Assembly (NCBI RefSeq): GCF_022557175.1
Contig: NZ_CP092915.1
Location: 3,906,001-3,970,000 of the forward strand
Direction: 5' to 3'
Source of the DNA: Mycolicibacterium sp. YH-1
GTDB taxonomy: Bacteria; Actinomycetota; Actinomycetes; Mycobacteriales; Mycobacteriaceae
Length of the DNA stretch: 64,000 nucleotides
Below are positions 47,144 through 56,547 of this stretch, one piece after another; position 1 is the first letter of the stretch, and each line of letters starts with the position of its first letter. The notes below the pieces were generated by a model. That model saw only the letters and a list, made by a program, of their open reading frames with translations. It was not told the origin of the DNA and made no database searches. Position numbers and translations under genes: made by a program.

Positions 47144-47219
47144 CCTGGCGATCCTAGGAGCGAGGTGTCAGCGCGCCCGCGCCGCGGTCAATCCCGCGGG
47201 CGGGTGCGTGACTGATGTG

Positions 47220-47654
47220 TCAGTTCCAGGAGCGCAGCTGGCACTGCGTCGCGAACGGTCCGGTCTGCTCCACAACGATCTGACCGTCGACCGTGATCTC
47301 GCAGCGCACGTTCGGGTCGGCCTGCATCGCGTGGGCGGCACCGCTCGCGGAGACGAAGGCCCACTGCGAGTCGGGCAGCGTGGTTTCGAAAACCCACGGT
47401 GCTCCGGGCGCCAGGTTGATCTTCTCGCTCTTCACGAACGCATTCGGGTCGGCGTGGTATGCCTCCAGGCTCGGGGGCGCCGCGAACGCGTAGTAGAGAT
47501 TGAAGTCTCCCGGACCCACCGATGTCAGCGTGTACTTGACCTGGTGCTCCGCGGGCTCGGCGTTGGCTGTGCCCTGGCCTAAGGCCAGTGCCCCCGCGCC
47601 CATCATCACGATCGAACCGCAGGCCGCCAATATCTTGGTTGTCGCTGTACGCAT
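47220..47654 (-). CDS. Secreted MmpS-like protein (possibly Rv2576c-like)
   Basis: 144 residues from ATG 47654. A signal peptide (MRTATTKILAACGSIVMMGAGALALGQGTANA) is followed by a beta-rich domain: HQVKYTLTSVGPGDFNLYYAF, PWVFETTLPDSQWAFVSASGAAH and a Cys pair (VRCEITVDGQIVVEQ...TQCQLRSW). This resembles the ectodomain of MmpS proteins, here without a membrane anchor. The frame runs upstream to 47816 but that part lacks coding character. Function unknown. Confidence 0.72.
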   Translation of the reverse strand: MRTATTKILAACGSIVMMGAGALALGQGTANAEPAEHQVKYTLTSVGPGDFNLYYAFAAPPSLEAYHADPNAFVKSEKINLAPGAPWVFETTLPDSQWAFVSASGAAHAMQADPNVRCEITVDGQIVVEQTGPFATQCQLRSWN

Positions 47655-47784
47655 GATCCTCACATCGGCGCACGGTACCGGAACGTTACATTCGTCGGCC
47701 ATCCGTGTTGTCCGGGCCTGCTCGAAGCCCCTAATCACAGCGGAATCTCCCACAAACGTCCGGGGTACAGCGCGGGAACTCGTC

Positions 47785-47822
47785 GTTAATTTGTTCGTGA
47801 CGTACAGAAATTCCACAGAAAC
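47785..47822 (+). promoter_or_regulatory. Candidate GlnR site upstream of urtA
   Basis: GTTAA, GTGAC (47797-47801), GAAAT (47807-47811) and GAAAC (47818-47822) resemble the alternating GTnAC / GAAAC boxes of actinobacterial GlnR. A TAACGT -10 candidate follows at 47833-47838. Spacing of the first pair is 5 rather than 6. Confidence 0.4.
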
Positions 47823-47932
47823 AAAGCCTCTCTAACGTCCCGATTCGACGCCTCACGGCGTCGCAAACTCCTGCGCTCGCACACCGACAGTCATCGGTGC
47901 GGGAGTCCTGCCGGTTCGACGAAAGGTTGTTC

Positions 47933-49210
47933 ATGGGGTTGTTCGAGGGGCGCATCACCCGCGCAAGGGTGAGCAGATCGGCGCTGGTCGCGGGAAGTTT
48001 GATAGCCACGTCAAGCCTGTTGCTGGCGGGCTGTGGCAGCAAGGCCAGTGACACCGAGGGCGCCAGCGCCGAGTCGTGCGTGGACACCGCGGGTTCGACC
48101 ATCAAGGTCGGTTCGCTCAACTCGCTGTCGGGCACGATGGCGATTTCCGAGGTCACCGTGCGTGACGCGATCAAGCTCGCGGTCGACGAGATCAACGCCT
48201 CCGGCGGCGTAATGGACAAGCAGATTCAGATCGTCGGCGAGGACGGCGCATCCGAACCCACCGTGTTCGCCGAGAAGGCCGAGAAGCTCATCAGCAGCGA
48301 CTGCGTGGCCGCGGTGTTCGGTGGCTGGACCTCGTCGAGCCGCAAGGCGATGCTGCCCGTCTTCGAGAGCAACAACTCGCTGCTCTACTACCCGGTGCAG
48401 TACGAGGGTCTGGAGTCGAGCAAGAACATCTTCTACACCGGTGCCACCACCAACCAGCAGATCGTCCCCGCGCTGGACTACCTCAAGGAGAAGGGCGTCA
48501 AGTCCCTCTACCTGGTCGGTAGCGATTACGTCTTCCCCCAGACCGCGAACCGGATCATCAAGGCGTACGCCAGCGCCAATGGCATCGAGATCAAGGGCGA
48601 GGACTACACGCCGCTGGGCTCGACGGACTTCTCGACGATCGTCAACAAGGTCCGCACCGCCGACGCCGACGCGGTGTTCAACACGCTCAACGGAGACTCG
48701 AACGTCGCGTTCTTCCGCGAGTACAAGAACGTGGGCATGACCCCGGAGACGATGCCCGTGGTGTCGGTCTCGATCGCCGAGGAAGAGGTCGGCGGCATCG
48801 GCGTGCAGAACATCACCGGACAGCTGACGGCCTGGAACTACTACCAGACGATCGACACCCCGGTGAACAAGAAGTTCGTCGAGGCCTACAAAAAGGCCTA
48901 CGGCGCCGACAAGCCCACATCGGATCCGATGGAGGCGGCCTACGTCTCGGTCTACCTGTGGAAGAACACTGTCGAGAAGGCGAAGTCGTTCGATGTCAAG
49001 GCAATCCAGGACAACGCCGGTGGCGTGACGTTCGAGGCGCCCGAGGGTCTGGTGACCATCGACGGCGAGAACAACCACATCACCAAGACAGCTCGCATCG
49101 GCGAGATCCGTCCCGACGGCTTGATCTACACCATCTGGGAGTCCCCCGGCCCCATCGAGCCGGACCCGTACCTGAAGTCCTACCCCTGGGCCGCCGGGCT
49201 CTCCGGTTAA
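47933..49210 (+). CDS. urtA: Urea ABC transporter, substrate-binding lipoprotein
   Basis: 425 residues from ATG 47933 behind GAAAGG. A lipoprotein signal ([21 protein letters not shown]) precedes a type I periplasmic-binding fold with the UrtA wording [63 protein letters not shown] and [13 protein letters not shown]. It binds urea outside the membrane and hands it to UrtBC. Followed 3 nt later by urtB. Confidence 0.95.
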   Translation: MGLFEGRITRARVSRSALVAGSLIATSSLLLAGCGSKASDTEGASAESCVDTAGSTIKVGSLNSLSGTMAISEVTVRDAIKLAVDEINASGGVMDKQIQIVGEDGASEPTVFAEKAEKLISSDCVAAVFGGWTSSSRKAMLPVFESNNSLLYYPVQYEGLESSKNIFYTGATTNQQIVPALDYLKEKGVKSLYLVGSDYVFPQTANRIIKAYASANGIEIKGEDYTPLGSTDFSTIVNKVRTADADAVFNTLNGDSNVAFFREYKNVGMTPETMPVVSVSIAEEEVGGIGVQNITGQLTAWNYYQTIDTPVNKKFVEAYKKAYGADKPTSDPMEAAYVSVYLWKNTVEKAKSFDVKAIQDNAGGVTFEAPEGLVTIDGENNHITKTARIGEIRPDGLIYTIWESPGPIEPDPYLKSYPWAAGLSG

Positions 49211-49213
49211 CAC

Positions 49214-50098
49214 ATGGATGTCCTGATCGGACAGCTGGCAACAGGATTGAGTCTCGGCTCAATCCTGTTGCTGGCTGCACTGGGCCTGTCTTTGACCTTC
49301 GGGCAGATGGGCGTCATCAACATGGCGCACGGCGAGTTCATCATGGCTGGCTGCTACACCGCCTACGTCGTTCAGCAGGTGGTCTCCAATACGGGTGCCT
49401 CACTGCTGATCTCGTTGGTGGTCGGCTTCTTCGTCGGCGGCGCCATGGGTGTGCTGTTGGAGGTCACACTCATTCAGCGAATGTACGACAGACCGCTGGA
49501 CACCCTCCTGGTCACATTCGGTGTCGGCTTGATCCTGCAGCAGATTGCCCGTGACGTCTTCGGCGCTCCGGCCGTCAACGTGGTCGCCCCCGAATGGCTC
49601 TCGGGTGGAGTGCAGATCTTCGGAGCGGTTGTTCCGAAGACTCGCATCTTCATCCTGATCCTGGCCGCGGTCGCCGTGGTGGTCCTGGCCACCGCCTTGA
49701 AGACCAGCCCGATGGGTCGCCGAATCCGGGCCGTGGTGCAGAACCGCGATCTGGCGGAGACCAGCGGCATCTCGTCACGCAAGACCGACATCACGACATT
49801 CTTCATAGGCTCCGGACTTGCCGGGGTCGCGGGCGTGGCGTTGACGCTCATCGGTTCGACGAGTCCGACCACCGGTCAGAGTTACCTGATCGACGCGTTC
49901 CTGGTCGTCGTGGTCGGTGGGCTGGGCCAGATCAAGGGCACGGTCATCGCCGCGCTCGGTATCGGCTTCCTGAACTCGTTCATCGAGTACAACACCACGG
50001 CATCGCTGGCCAAGGTGATTCTGTTCGTGATCATCGTGTTCTTCCTGCAGGTCCGCCCGCAGGGACTCTTCACGGTTCGGACGAGGAGTCTGGTATGA
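49214..50098 (+). CDS. urtB: Urea ABC transporter permease UrtB
   Basis: 294 residues from ATG 49214. LivH-type permease with eight or so membrane segments; QMGVINMAHGEFIMAGCYTAYVVQQ and the C-terminal FIEYNTTASLAKVILFVIIVFFLQVRPQGLF are UrtB landmarks. Pairs with UrtC. Its stop overlaps the urtC ATG by 4 nt. Confidence 0.95.
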   Translation: MDVLIGQLATGLSLGSILLLAALGLSLTFGQMGVINMAHGEFIMAGCYTAYVVQQVVSNTGASLLISLVVGFFVGGAMGVLLEVTLIQRMYDRPLDTLLVTFGVGLILQQIARDVFGAPAVNVVAPEWLSGGVQIFGAVVPKTRIFILILAAVAVVVLATALKTSPMGRRIRAVVQNRDLAETSGISSRKTDITTFFIGSGLAGVAGVALTLIGSTSPTTGQSYLIDAFLVVVVGGLGQIKGTVIAALGIGFLNSFIEYNTTASLAKVILFVIIVFFLQVRPQGLFTVRTRSLV

Positions 50099-51219
50099 GA
50101 AGCCTGATCGGTCGCTGGCAGACGTGGGTCGGTTTCGCCGTCGGCGCCATCGCACTGTTCGGTATCGCGCCGGCGGTGCTTTCGGACTTCCGGCTCGGCC
50201 TTCTGGCGAAGTTCCTGTGCTTCGCCATTGTCGCCGTCGGCATCGGATTGGCATGGGGCCGTGGCGGAATGCTGGTGCTCGGCCAGGGCGTGTTCTTTGG
50301 GCTCGGCGGCTACATCATGGGCATGCATCTGAAGATCTCCGATGCGGCGCTGGCCAAACAGGCCGTCCCGGACTTCATGCAGATCGCCGGGGTGAAGCAG
50401 TTGCCCGCGTACTGGCAGCCGTTCGAGTCGCCACTGGTGACGCTGCTGGCCGTCCTGCTGGTGCCCACCGCGCTGGCGGCACTTCTCGGCCTCGGCGTGT
50501 TCAAGCGCCGTGTCAAGGGTGCGTACTTCGCCATCCTGTCGCAGGCACTGGCGGCAGCACTGGCGATCCTGCTGATCGGCCAGACCAGCATCGGTGGCAG
50601 CAACGGGCTCACCAACTTCCGGACGTTCTTCGGCTTCTCGCTGAAGGACCCGGTCAACAAGCAGATGCTGTACTTCATCGCCGCAGCCGTCCTGCTGCTG
50701 TCGGTGGCGGTGGCGCGTCAGCTCATGCAGAGCCGCTACGGGGAACTGCTCGTCGCGGTCCGTGACGGCGAGGAGCGGGTGCGGTTCCTGGGCTATGACC
50801 CGGCCAACATCAAGGTCGTCGCCTACGTCGTCGCCGCACTGTTCGCCAGCATCGCCGGGGCACTCTTCGCGCCCATCGTCGGTTTCATCGCGCCATCGCA
50901 GGTGGGCATCCTGCCGTCGATCGCCTTCCTGATCGGTGTCGCCATCGGCGGCCGCACCACGCTGCTCGGTCCGGTACTCGGCGCGATCGGCGTGGCGTGG
51001 GCGCAAACCCTGTTGTCCGAACGCTTTCCGTCCGAGTGGACCTACGCCCAGGGGCTTCTTTTCATCGTGGTTGTCGGGTTCTTCCCCGCGGGTCTCGCCG
51101 GGCTGAGCGTGTTCCTGCGCCGCCGCCGAAAGAACAAACCCGACGACGATCCCGAACCGGTCGCTGTGCCCGATCCCGACCCGGAACCGGAGCCCGAGAA
51201 GGCCGGAGTCAACGCATGA
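50095..51219 (+). CDS. urtC: Urea ABC transporter permease UrtC
   Basis: 374 residues from ATG 50095. LivM-type permease: GLAWGRGGMLVLGQGVFFGLGGYIMGMHLK and RYGELLVAVRDGEERVRFLGYDPANIKVVAYVVAALFASIAGAL are diagnostic. The C-terminus ends in an acidic Pro-rich tail (repeats of DP and EPEPE). Overlaps urtD by 4 nt. Confidence 0.95.
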   Translation: MRSLIGRWQTWVGFAVGAIALFGIAPAVLSDFRLGLLAKFLCFAIVAVGIGLAWGRGGMLVLGQGVFFGLGGYIMGMHLKISDAALAKQAVPDFMQIAGVKQLPAYWQPFESPLVTLLAVLLVPTALAALLGLGVFKRRVKGAYFAILSQALAAALAILLIGQTSIGGSNGLTNFRTFFGFSLKDPVNKQMLYFIAAAVLLLSVAVARQLMQSRYGELLVAVRDGEERVRFLGYDPANIKVVAYVVAALFASIAGALFAPIVGFIAPSQVGILPSIAFLIGVAIGGRTTLLGPVLGAIGVAWAQTLLSERFPSEWTYAQGLLFIVVVGFFPAGLAGLSVFLRRRRKNKPDDDPEPVAVPDPDPEPEPEKAGVNA

Positions 51220-52046
51220 CCGATCAGATCGAAGCACCTCCCGAACCCGCTGCCGGCGGCAACGTCGGTATGGGGACGCAGTACCTCGAAGTCCGAGGCC
51301 TGACCGTCGACTTCGACGGTTTCAAGGCCGTCAGCGGCGTCGACCTGACCCTGTTCCAGGGTGATCTGCGCTTCCTCATCGGACCCAACGGTGCGGGCAA
51401 GACGACGGTGATCGACGCGATCACCGGCCTGGTGTCCGGCTCCGGGTCGGTCAACAAGTCGGGCGTGGAACTACTCGGCAAGAAGGTGCATCAGATCGCG
51501 CGGCTCGGCGTCGGGCGAACCTTCCAGACGGCCAGCGTCTTCGAGCAGTTGACGGTGTTGCAGAACCTCGACATCGCCGCGGGCGCAGGACGATCCGCGT
51601 GGACACTGCTTCGCCGCAGGTCGGGCGTTCTGCCCGCCATTGAGGAGGCTCTCGAGATCACCGGCCTCGCCGACCTCGCCGAGAAGCCGGCGGGTGTGCT
51701 GGCGCACGGGCAGAAGCAGTGGTTGGAGATCGGCATGCTGCTGGTGCAGAACGCCGACGTGCTACTGCTCGACGAGCCGGTGGCGGGCATGAGCCACGAG
51801 GAACGCGAGGAGACCGGAAACCTATTGCGGCGCATCGGCGGTGAACGCACGGTCGTGGTGGTCGAGCATGACATGGATTTCATGCGGGCCTTCGCGACGT
51901 CGGTCACGGTGTTGGCTCGCGGGCAGGTCATCGCGGAGGGCTCAGTGGCCGAGGTGCAGGCCAACCCGAAGGTCCAGGAGGTGTACCTGGGTACCGCTGC
52001 CGCTGGAACAGAGGGTGTGCCCGAAGAACTGCTCGAGGAGGGCTGA
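51216..52046 (+). CDS. urtD: Urea ABC transporter ATPase UrtD
   Basis: 276 residues. Walker A GPNGAGKTT and Walker B LLLDEPVAGM are intact, but the signature reads LAHGQKQWLEIGM in place of LSGGQ, which is normal for UrtD. The H-loop is VVEHDMDFMRAFA. It has a longer N-terminus (about 25 residues) than the fold needs. Stop and urtE start share one base (TGATG). Confidence 0.95.
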   Translation: MTDQIEAPPEPAAGGNVGMGTQYLEVRGLTVDFDGFKAVSGVDLTLFQGDLRFLIGPNGAGKTTVIDAITGLVSGSGSVNKSGVELLGKKVHQIARLGVGRTFQTASVFEQLTVLQNLDIAAGAGRSAWTLLRRRSGVLPAIEEALEITGLADLAEKPAGVLAHGQKQWLEIGMLLVQNADVLLLDEPVAGMSHEEREETGNLLRRIGGERTVVVVEHDMDFMRAFATSVTVLARGQVIAEGSVAEVQANPKVQEVYLGTAAAGTEGVPEELLEEG

Positions 52047-52738
52047 TGCTCGAACTCATCGACGTCCGGACCGGTTACGGCCGTTCCGAGGTCATCCATG
52101 GGGTGAACCTCGAGGTGCCCTCCGATGGCGTGGCCGCTGTCATGGGCCACAACGGGGCGGGGAAGACGACCCTGCTGCGGGCGGCGGTCGGACTGCTGAA
52201 GTGCTCCGGCGGCAGAGTGAAGTTCGATGGCGAGGACATCACCAAGCTGCGGCCGAGCGCCCGCGTGGCGCGAGGGTTGGCCTACGTTCCGCAGGGCCAG
52301 CAGTCCTTCGGTCAACTGACCACGGCCGAGAACCTGCAGGTGGTCGCCGACGGCCGTAAGAACGGCAAGCAGCTCATCGATGAGCAGCTCGATCTGTTTC
52401 CGGCGTTGAGGGAACTGCTCACCCGGCGCGCGGGTCTGCTGTCGGGCGGTCAGCGCCAGCAACTCGCGATCGCGCGGGCACTCATCACGACACCCAAGTG
52501 CCTGATCCTCGACGAGCCGACCGAGGGCATCCAGCCCTCGGTCGTCGCCGAGATCGAGTCCGCCATCACGACATTGACCGCTCGCGGCAATCTCGGGGTG
52601 CTGCTGGTCGAACAGCACATCGGATTCGCACTGGAGTCATCGCAGCGGTACTACATCCTCGAATCCGGACGTGTGACCTCCAGCGGCACGGGCGGTTCAG
52701 CATCGGAGGCCGACGTGCGCGCCGCGATGGCCATCTAG
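52046..52738 (+). CDS. urtE: Urea ABC transporter ATPase UrtE
   Basis: 230 residues from ATG 52046. Walker A GHNGAGKTTLLRA, signature LSGGQRQQ, Walker B LILDEPTEGIQPSV and H-loop VEQHIGFAL identify the LivF-type partner of UrtD. Last gene of the urt operon; no urease genes lie in the window. Confidence 0.95.
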   Translation: MLELIDVRTGYGRSEVIHGVNLEVPSDGVAAVMGHNGAGKTTLLRAAVGLLKCSGGRVKFDGEDITKLRPSARVARGLAYVPQGQQSFGQLTTAENLQVVADGRKNGKQLIDEQLDLFPALRELLTRRAGLLSGGQRQQLAIARALITTPKCLILDEPTEGIQPSVVAEIESAITTLTARGNLGVLLVEQHIGFALESSQRYYILESGRVTSSGTGGSASEADVRAAMAI

Positions 52739-52765
52739 ACCGCCGAACGGCCAACCCCCGCGGGT

Positions 52766-53101
52766 TCAGGTGCCCGGTTGGCCGTGCTGCATCTCCCGCA
52801 TGGCCTCAATCACCTTCGGCTGCTGTTCCGGGCACACGTAGCTGACTCCGACGAGGAGCAGCGTGGGGTCGACGGCGGGATCGACCATCTTGACGGCGAG
52901 GTCGTCGACGGTGCCATCACAATCGTCGACAGCCGCTCGGTAGACGTCGGCCATGTCCGGATCGCTGGCCGCCGACGGCCAACCCACGATGTCGGCACGC
53001 CACGACTCGATGTCCACCTCTTCCAGGGATTTGATCGAGGTCCCGGATGCGCATCCGGCGAGCACCAAGGCTCCCGCCACCAGCCCGACCGTGATCCGCA
53101 T
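52766..53101 (-). CDS. Small lipoprotein of unknown function
   Basis: 111 residues from ATG 53101. MRITVGLVAGALVLAGCASG is a lipoprotein signal (lipobox LAGC). The mature part is acidic with a Cys pair (DDCDGTVDD and SYVCPEQQP). I do not recognise the family. Convergent with urtE (27-nt gap) and downstream of dtd on the same strand (17-nt gap). Confidence 0.75.
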   Translation of the reverse strand: MRITVGLVAGALVLAGCASGTSIKSLEEVDIESWRADIVGWPSAASDPDMADVYRAAVDDCDGTVDDLAVKMVDPAVDPTLLLVGVSYVCPEQQPKVIEAMREMQHGQPGT

Positions 53102-53118
53102 GGGTTGAGCCTATGGCC

Positions 53119-53550
53119 TCACAGCTCGAGAAGCACGGTCACCGGGCCGTCGTTGACCAGTTCCACCGCCATATCCGCGCCGAACACGCCCGTCTGCACG
53201 TGGGCGCCCAGTGCCCGCAATGCGTCGGAGAACGAGTCCACCAGCGGCTCGGCCACCGCCCCAGGAGCCGCGGCGTTCCAGGACGGTCGCCGTCCCTTCG
53301 CCGTATCGGCATACAGCGTGAACTGACTGATCACGAGAATCGGGGCGTCGAGGTCTGCGGCGCTTCGCTCATCGTCGAGAATTCTGAGCCGCCAGAGCTT
53401 TTCGGCCATCCGGACGGCGATGTCGATATCGTCGGTATGGGTGACGCCGACGAGTGCGAGCAGACCCTGGCCCAGTGGCGCGATCTCCCCTACCACCTCG
53501 CCGCCGACTGTCACCCGTGCTGAGCTGACCCGTTGAACCAGTACCCGCAT
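53119..53550 (-). CDS. dtd: D-aminoacyl-tRNA deacylase
   Basis: 143 residues from ATG 53550, the usual DTD length. The N-terminus [23 protein letters not shown], the active-site ISQFTLYAD and the GPVTVLLEL end are diagnostic. It removes D-amino acids from mischarged tRNA in the cytoplasm. The longer frame to 53697 is not used. Confidence 0.95.
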   Translation of the reverse strand: MRVLVQRVSSARVTVGGEVVGEIAPLGQGLLALVGVTHTDDIDIAVRMAEKLWRLRILDDERSAADLDAPILVISQFTLYADTAKGRRPSWNAAAPGAVAEPLVDSFSDALRALGAHVQTGVFGADMAVELVNDGPVTVLLEL

Positions 53551-53577
53551 GGTCGCAGATGGTGGCACACTCCGGGC

Positions 53578-53694
53578 ATGGCTGCACCGGTCGAGCCCCG
53601 GATCCTCGCCGAGGTCGGTGGTCTCGCGGTGGCCGAACAGGGCCCGCATGTGGAATCGGTCCTGACCGCGGCAGTGTTCGGCTCCGCGCGCTAA
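53578..53694 (+). CDS. Possible 38-residue protein or gene remnant
   Basis: ATG 53578 to TAA 53694 encodes [20 protein letters not shown] and 18 more residues. No family is recognised. The frame is divergent from dtd and lies against the 3-prime end of the DUF222-HNH gene, so it could be a remnant of a gene cut by past insertion of that 13E12-type gene, or simply noise. Confidence 0.25.
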   Translation: MAAPVEPRILAEVGGLAVAEQGPHVESVLTAAVFGSAR

Positions 53695-53703
53695 CACCGT
53701 GCG

Positions 53704-55092
53704 CTAGGGACCTTCGTCGTCCTGGTCGGATTCCCCGTCCTCGGGTGGGCGCAGCATGTGTTCGGGGTGGTGGAAGTCGTTGACGCGGGCTTGGCCGGTG
53801 TCCAGGTGTGGTGGTGGGATCCATTCGGTGCGGCCGTCTTTGCGTTTTCGGGTGATCCAGTCGGTGCGTTCGATGAGGTTGTTGTCGGGTCCGCAGGCCA
53901 GGGACAGCTCGTCGATGTCGGTCTGGCCGCCGTTCTTCCAGTCCGCGACGGCGTGGTGGGCTTGGCATCGGTAGCCCGAGGCCATGCAGCCGGGCCGGGT
54001 GCACCCGCGGTCCTTGGCGTAGAGCACGATCCGCTGCGCCCCGGAGGCGCACCGCTTCGTGCGCCCGAGGTAGAGGGCCGCGCCGGTGTGCTTATCGAAC
54101 ACCGCCAGGTAGTGGAATGCGTGGGCGGCCTGTGCGATCAGGTCAGCCATGGGGAGGCGGGTGCCGCCGGCGGTGATGGCGTGCCCGGCTCCGGATTCCA
54201 GGTCCTGCAGGGTGGTGGTGACGATGATGGTGGTCGGCAGTCCGTTGTGCTGGCCCAGTTGTCCCGAGCACAGCAGGTTGCGACCCATCGCCAGCAGGGC
54301 GTCGTGGCGGCGTTGGGCCGGGGTGCGGGAGTCCTTGTCCACGGCCTCGGTGTTGGGTTCGCCGTCGATGGTCGGGTTCTGATCGGCGGGGTTGCACATC
54401 CCGGGGGCGCCCCATTTGGCGACGATGGGTTCCAGGGTGGCGGCCAGCTCGGGGGTGATCCACCCGGTGAGCCGACGCAACCCGTCGACACCCTGGTTGC
54501 CGATGGTGATGCCGCGGCGGCGGTCGCGTTCAGCGTCGGTGAAGTCCCCGTCGGGGTGCAGCAGCGCCAGCAGCAGGTTGGTGGTCTGACGCAGTGCCTC
54601 GGGGGCCTGTTCAGCCGCGACGCGCACCACGTCGGCCTCGACCTGTTGGCGGGTCGGGGCGTCGACGTGTTCGGGGAGTTTGGTGAAGAACTCCCGGATC
54701 ACCTTGATGTGCTCGGTGTTGATCTGTCCGTGTTCCTGGGCGGCGACGGTCTGCTCGAGCACTGGGGGTAGGGGTTGGCCGGTCAGGGTGCGCCGGGCCC
54801 CGAGGTCGGCGGCGGTGTGCAGGCGCCGGGCGGCCTCGGTGGCGCTGATCCGCAGCCGAAACGCCACCACCTTGCCCAGGGTGGTGTGGCCCAGCTCCAG
54901 CGGGTTGGCCTCGGCGGCCAACCGGTTGAGGATTCGATGCTCGATCACCGGTGCGCGGCGGGTGTCGTGCTCGAGCACATCGAGCAGATCCAACAGCTCT
55001 GGGTGGGTCAGCGTGTCGATGTCCAGGGCCGCCACCGCGTCCCGCGCGGCACGCAGCGCGTCCACAGCGGCGGTGACCGCACCCGAATCCAT
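53704..55092 (-). CDS. DUF222-HNH endonuclease-like protein (13E12 repeat family)
   Basis: 462 residues from ATG 55092. The N-terminal DUF222 region (EHRILNRLAAEANPLELGHTTLGKVVAFRLRISATEAARRLHTA) and the C-terminal HNH motif (CTRPGCMASGYRCQAHHAVADWKNGGQTDIDELSLACGPDNNLIE) define the mycobacterial 13E12 family, which contains mobile-looking, often SOS-inducible genes of unknown role. A LexA box sits 3 nt before the ATG. All HNH and Cys residues are present. Confidence 0.93.
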   Translation of the reverse strand: MDSGAVTAAVDALRAARDAVAALDIDTLTHPELLDLLDVLEHDTRRAPVIEHRILNRLAAEANPLELGHTTLGKVVAFRLRISATEAARRLHTAADLGARRTLTGQPLPPVLEQTVAAQEHGQINTEHIKVIREFFTKLPEHVDAPTRQQVEADVVRVAAEQAPEALRQTTNLLLALLHPDGDFTDAERDRRRGITIGNQGVDGLRRLTGWITPELAATLEPIVAKWGAPGMCNPADQNPTIDGEPNTEAVDKDSRTPAQRRHDALLAMGRNLLCSGQLGQHNGLPTTIIVTTTLQDLESGAGHAITAGGTRLPMADLIAQAAHAFHYLAVFDKHTGAALYLGRTKRCASGAQRIVLYAKDRGCTRPGCMASGYRCQAHHAVADWKNGGQTDIDELSLACGPDNNLIERTDWITRKRKDGRTEWIPPPHLDTGQARVNDFHHPEHMLRPPEDGESDQDDEGP

Positions 55093-55095
55093 GCC

Positions 55096-55111
55096 TCGAA
55101 CATACGTTCGG
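55096..55111. promoter_or_regulatory. SOS (LexA) box before the DUF222-HNH gene
   Basis: TCGAACATACGTTCGG matches TCGAAC-N4-GTTCGA at 11 of 12 fixed positions and ends 3 nt from the ATG. Confidence 0.82.
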
Positions 55112-55272
55112 CCACTGACGGATTCTCCTGCTTTGTGACCAGTGAAACCAAAGGGGCAGAAGAGAATTCACCCATTTCGCGAGCGCGCGCAAAGTTGGCT
55201 AAACGCCCGGCGTGTCGCCCGCAAACACGCGCACTCGCGGGCAGAGGAGGCTCGGTGAGAAGAGAATCGCGC

Positions 55273-56547
55273 CTAGATCAAGCGGACCATTCCCAGCCGG
55301 GACAGCACGGCGCTGACGGCGGCGTCGGTCGCGACGTCCACCTGCTCACCGTTGGTGAGGTCCTTCACGCCCACGGTGCCGGCCTCGATGTCACGGTCCC
55401 CCGCCACCAGCGCGACCGATGCACCCGAACGGTCGGCGGCGCGCATCGCACCCTTGAGTCCGCGGTCACCGTAGGCGAGGTCGACCCGCACACCCGCCGC
55501 ACGCAATTGTGCGGCCAGCTTGGCCAGTTCGAGCTTGGCGGCGGATCCGAGTGGTACCGCGAAAACGTCGACGCGCGCCGTCTCACCGACGACCTTGCCC
55601 TCGGCCTTCAGCGCCAGCACCGTGCGGTCGACGCCCAGCCCGAATCCGATGCCCGACAGATCCTGTCCGCCCAGCTGTTTCATCAGCCCGTCGTAGCGAC
55701 CGCCGCCACCGATGCCCGACTGCGCGCCCAGCCCGTCGTGCACGAACTCGAATGTGGTCTTGGTGTAGTAGTCCAGCCCACGCACCATCCGCGGGTTGAT
55801 GACGTATGCGACCCCGAGCGCGTCGAGATGCGCGAGCACGGTGTCGAAGTGCGCCTTGGCCACCTCTGACAGATGGTCGAGCATCAACGGCGCGTTCGCG
55901 GTCATCTCCCGCACGTGGGGACGCTTGTCGTCGAGCACCCGCAGCGGGTTGATCTCGGCCCGCCTGCGAGTGTCCTCGTCCAGATCGAGTGTGAACAGGA
56001 ACTCCTGCAACAGTTCCCGGTACTGCGGCCGGCAGGTGTCATCGCCAAGGGAGGTGATCTCCAGCCGGAAACCGTCGAGCCCCAACGACCGAAATCCGCT
56101 GTCCGCGATGGCGATAACCTCGGCGTCCAGAGCCGGATCGTCAACGCCGATGGCCTCGACACCCACTTGCTGAAGTTGGCGGTACCGCCCGGCCTGCGGC
56201 CGTTCATAGCGGAAGAAGGGGCCCGAGTAGCAGAGCTTGGCCGGCAGCGCGCCACGGTCGACGCCGTGCTCGATAACCGCCCGCATCACCCCGGCCGTGC
56301 CCTCCGGCCGCAGAGTCACCGACCGGTCGCCACGGTCGGCGAAGGTGTACATCTCCTTGGAGACGACGTCGGTGGACTCGCCGACACCGCGTGCGAAAAG
56401 CGCCGTGTCCTCGAAAATCGGTAGCTCGATATAGCCGTAGCCCGCGAGTCGGGCGGCGTCGAGCAGACCGTCACGCACGGCCACGAACTGCGCGGACTCG
56501 GGCGGCAGGTAATCGGGTACGCCCTTGGGCGCCTGAAACTGTGTCAT
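55273..56547 (-). CDS. hisS: Histidyl-tRNA synthetase
   Basis: 424 residues from ATG 56547. Class II synthetase with [15 protein letters not shown] at the N-terminus, motif 2 [23 protein letters not shown], the [12 protein letters not shown] segment, the HisRS-specific GGGRYDGL and [12 protein letters not shown] motifs, and an anticodon-binding domain ([30 protein letters not shown]). Follows the glyoxalase-like gene directly: its ATG abuts the TAG at 56548-56550. Confidence 0.97.
   Translation of the reverse strand: MTQFQAPKGVPDYLPPESAQFVAVRDGLLDAARLAGYGYIELPIFEDTALFARGVGESTDVVSKEMYTFADRGDRSVTLRPEGTAGVMRAVIEHGVDRGALPAKLCYSGPFFRYERPQAGRYRQLQQVGVEAIGVDDPALDAEVIAIADSGFRSLGLDGFRLEITSLGDDTCRPQYRELLQEFLFTLDLDEDTRRRAEINPLRVLDDKRPHVREMTANAPLMLDHLSEVAKAHFDTVLAHLDALGVAYVINPRMVRGLDYYTKTTFEFVHDGLGAQSGIGGGGRYDGLMKQLGGQDLSGIGFGLGVDRTVLALKAEGKVVGETARVDVFAVPLGSAAKLELAKLAAQLRAAGVRVDLAYGDRGLKGAMRAADRSGASVALVAGDRDIEAGTVGVKDLTNGEQVDVATDAAVSAVLSRLGMVRLI

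Noticed and set aside
52046..53101. Urease genes expected beside urtABCDE
   Set aside because: None found between 52739 and 64000; the operon ends at urtE.
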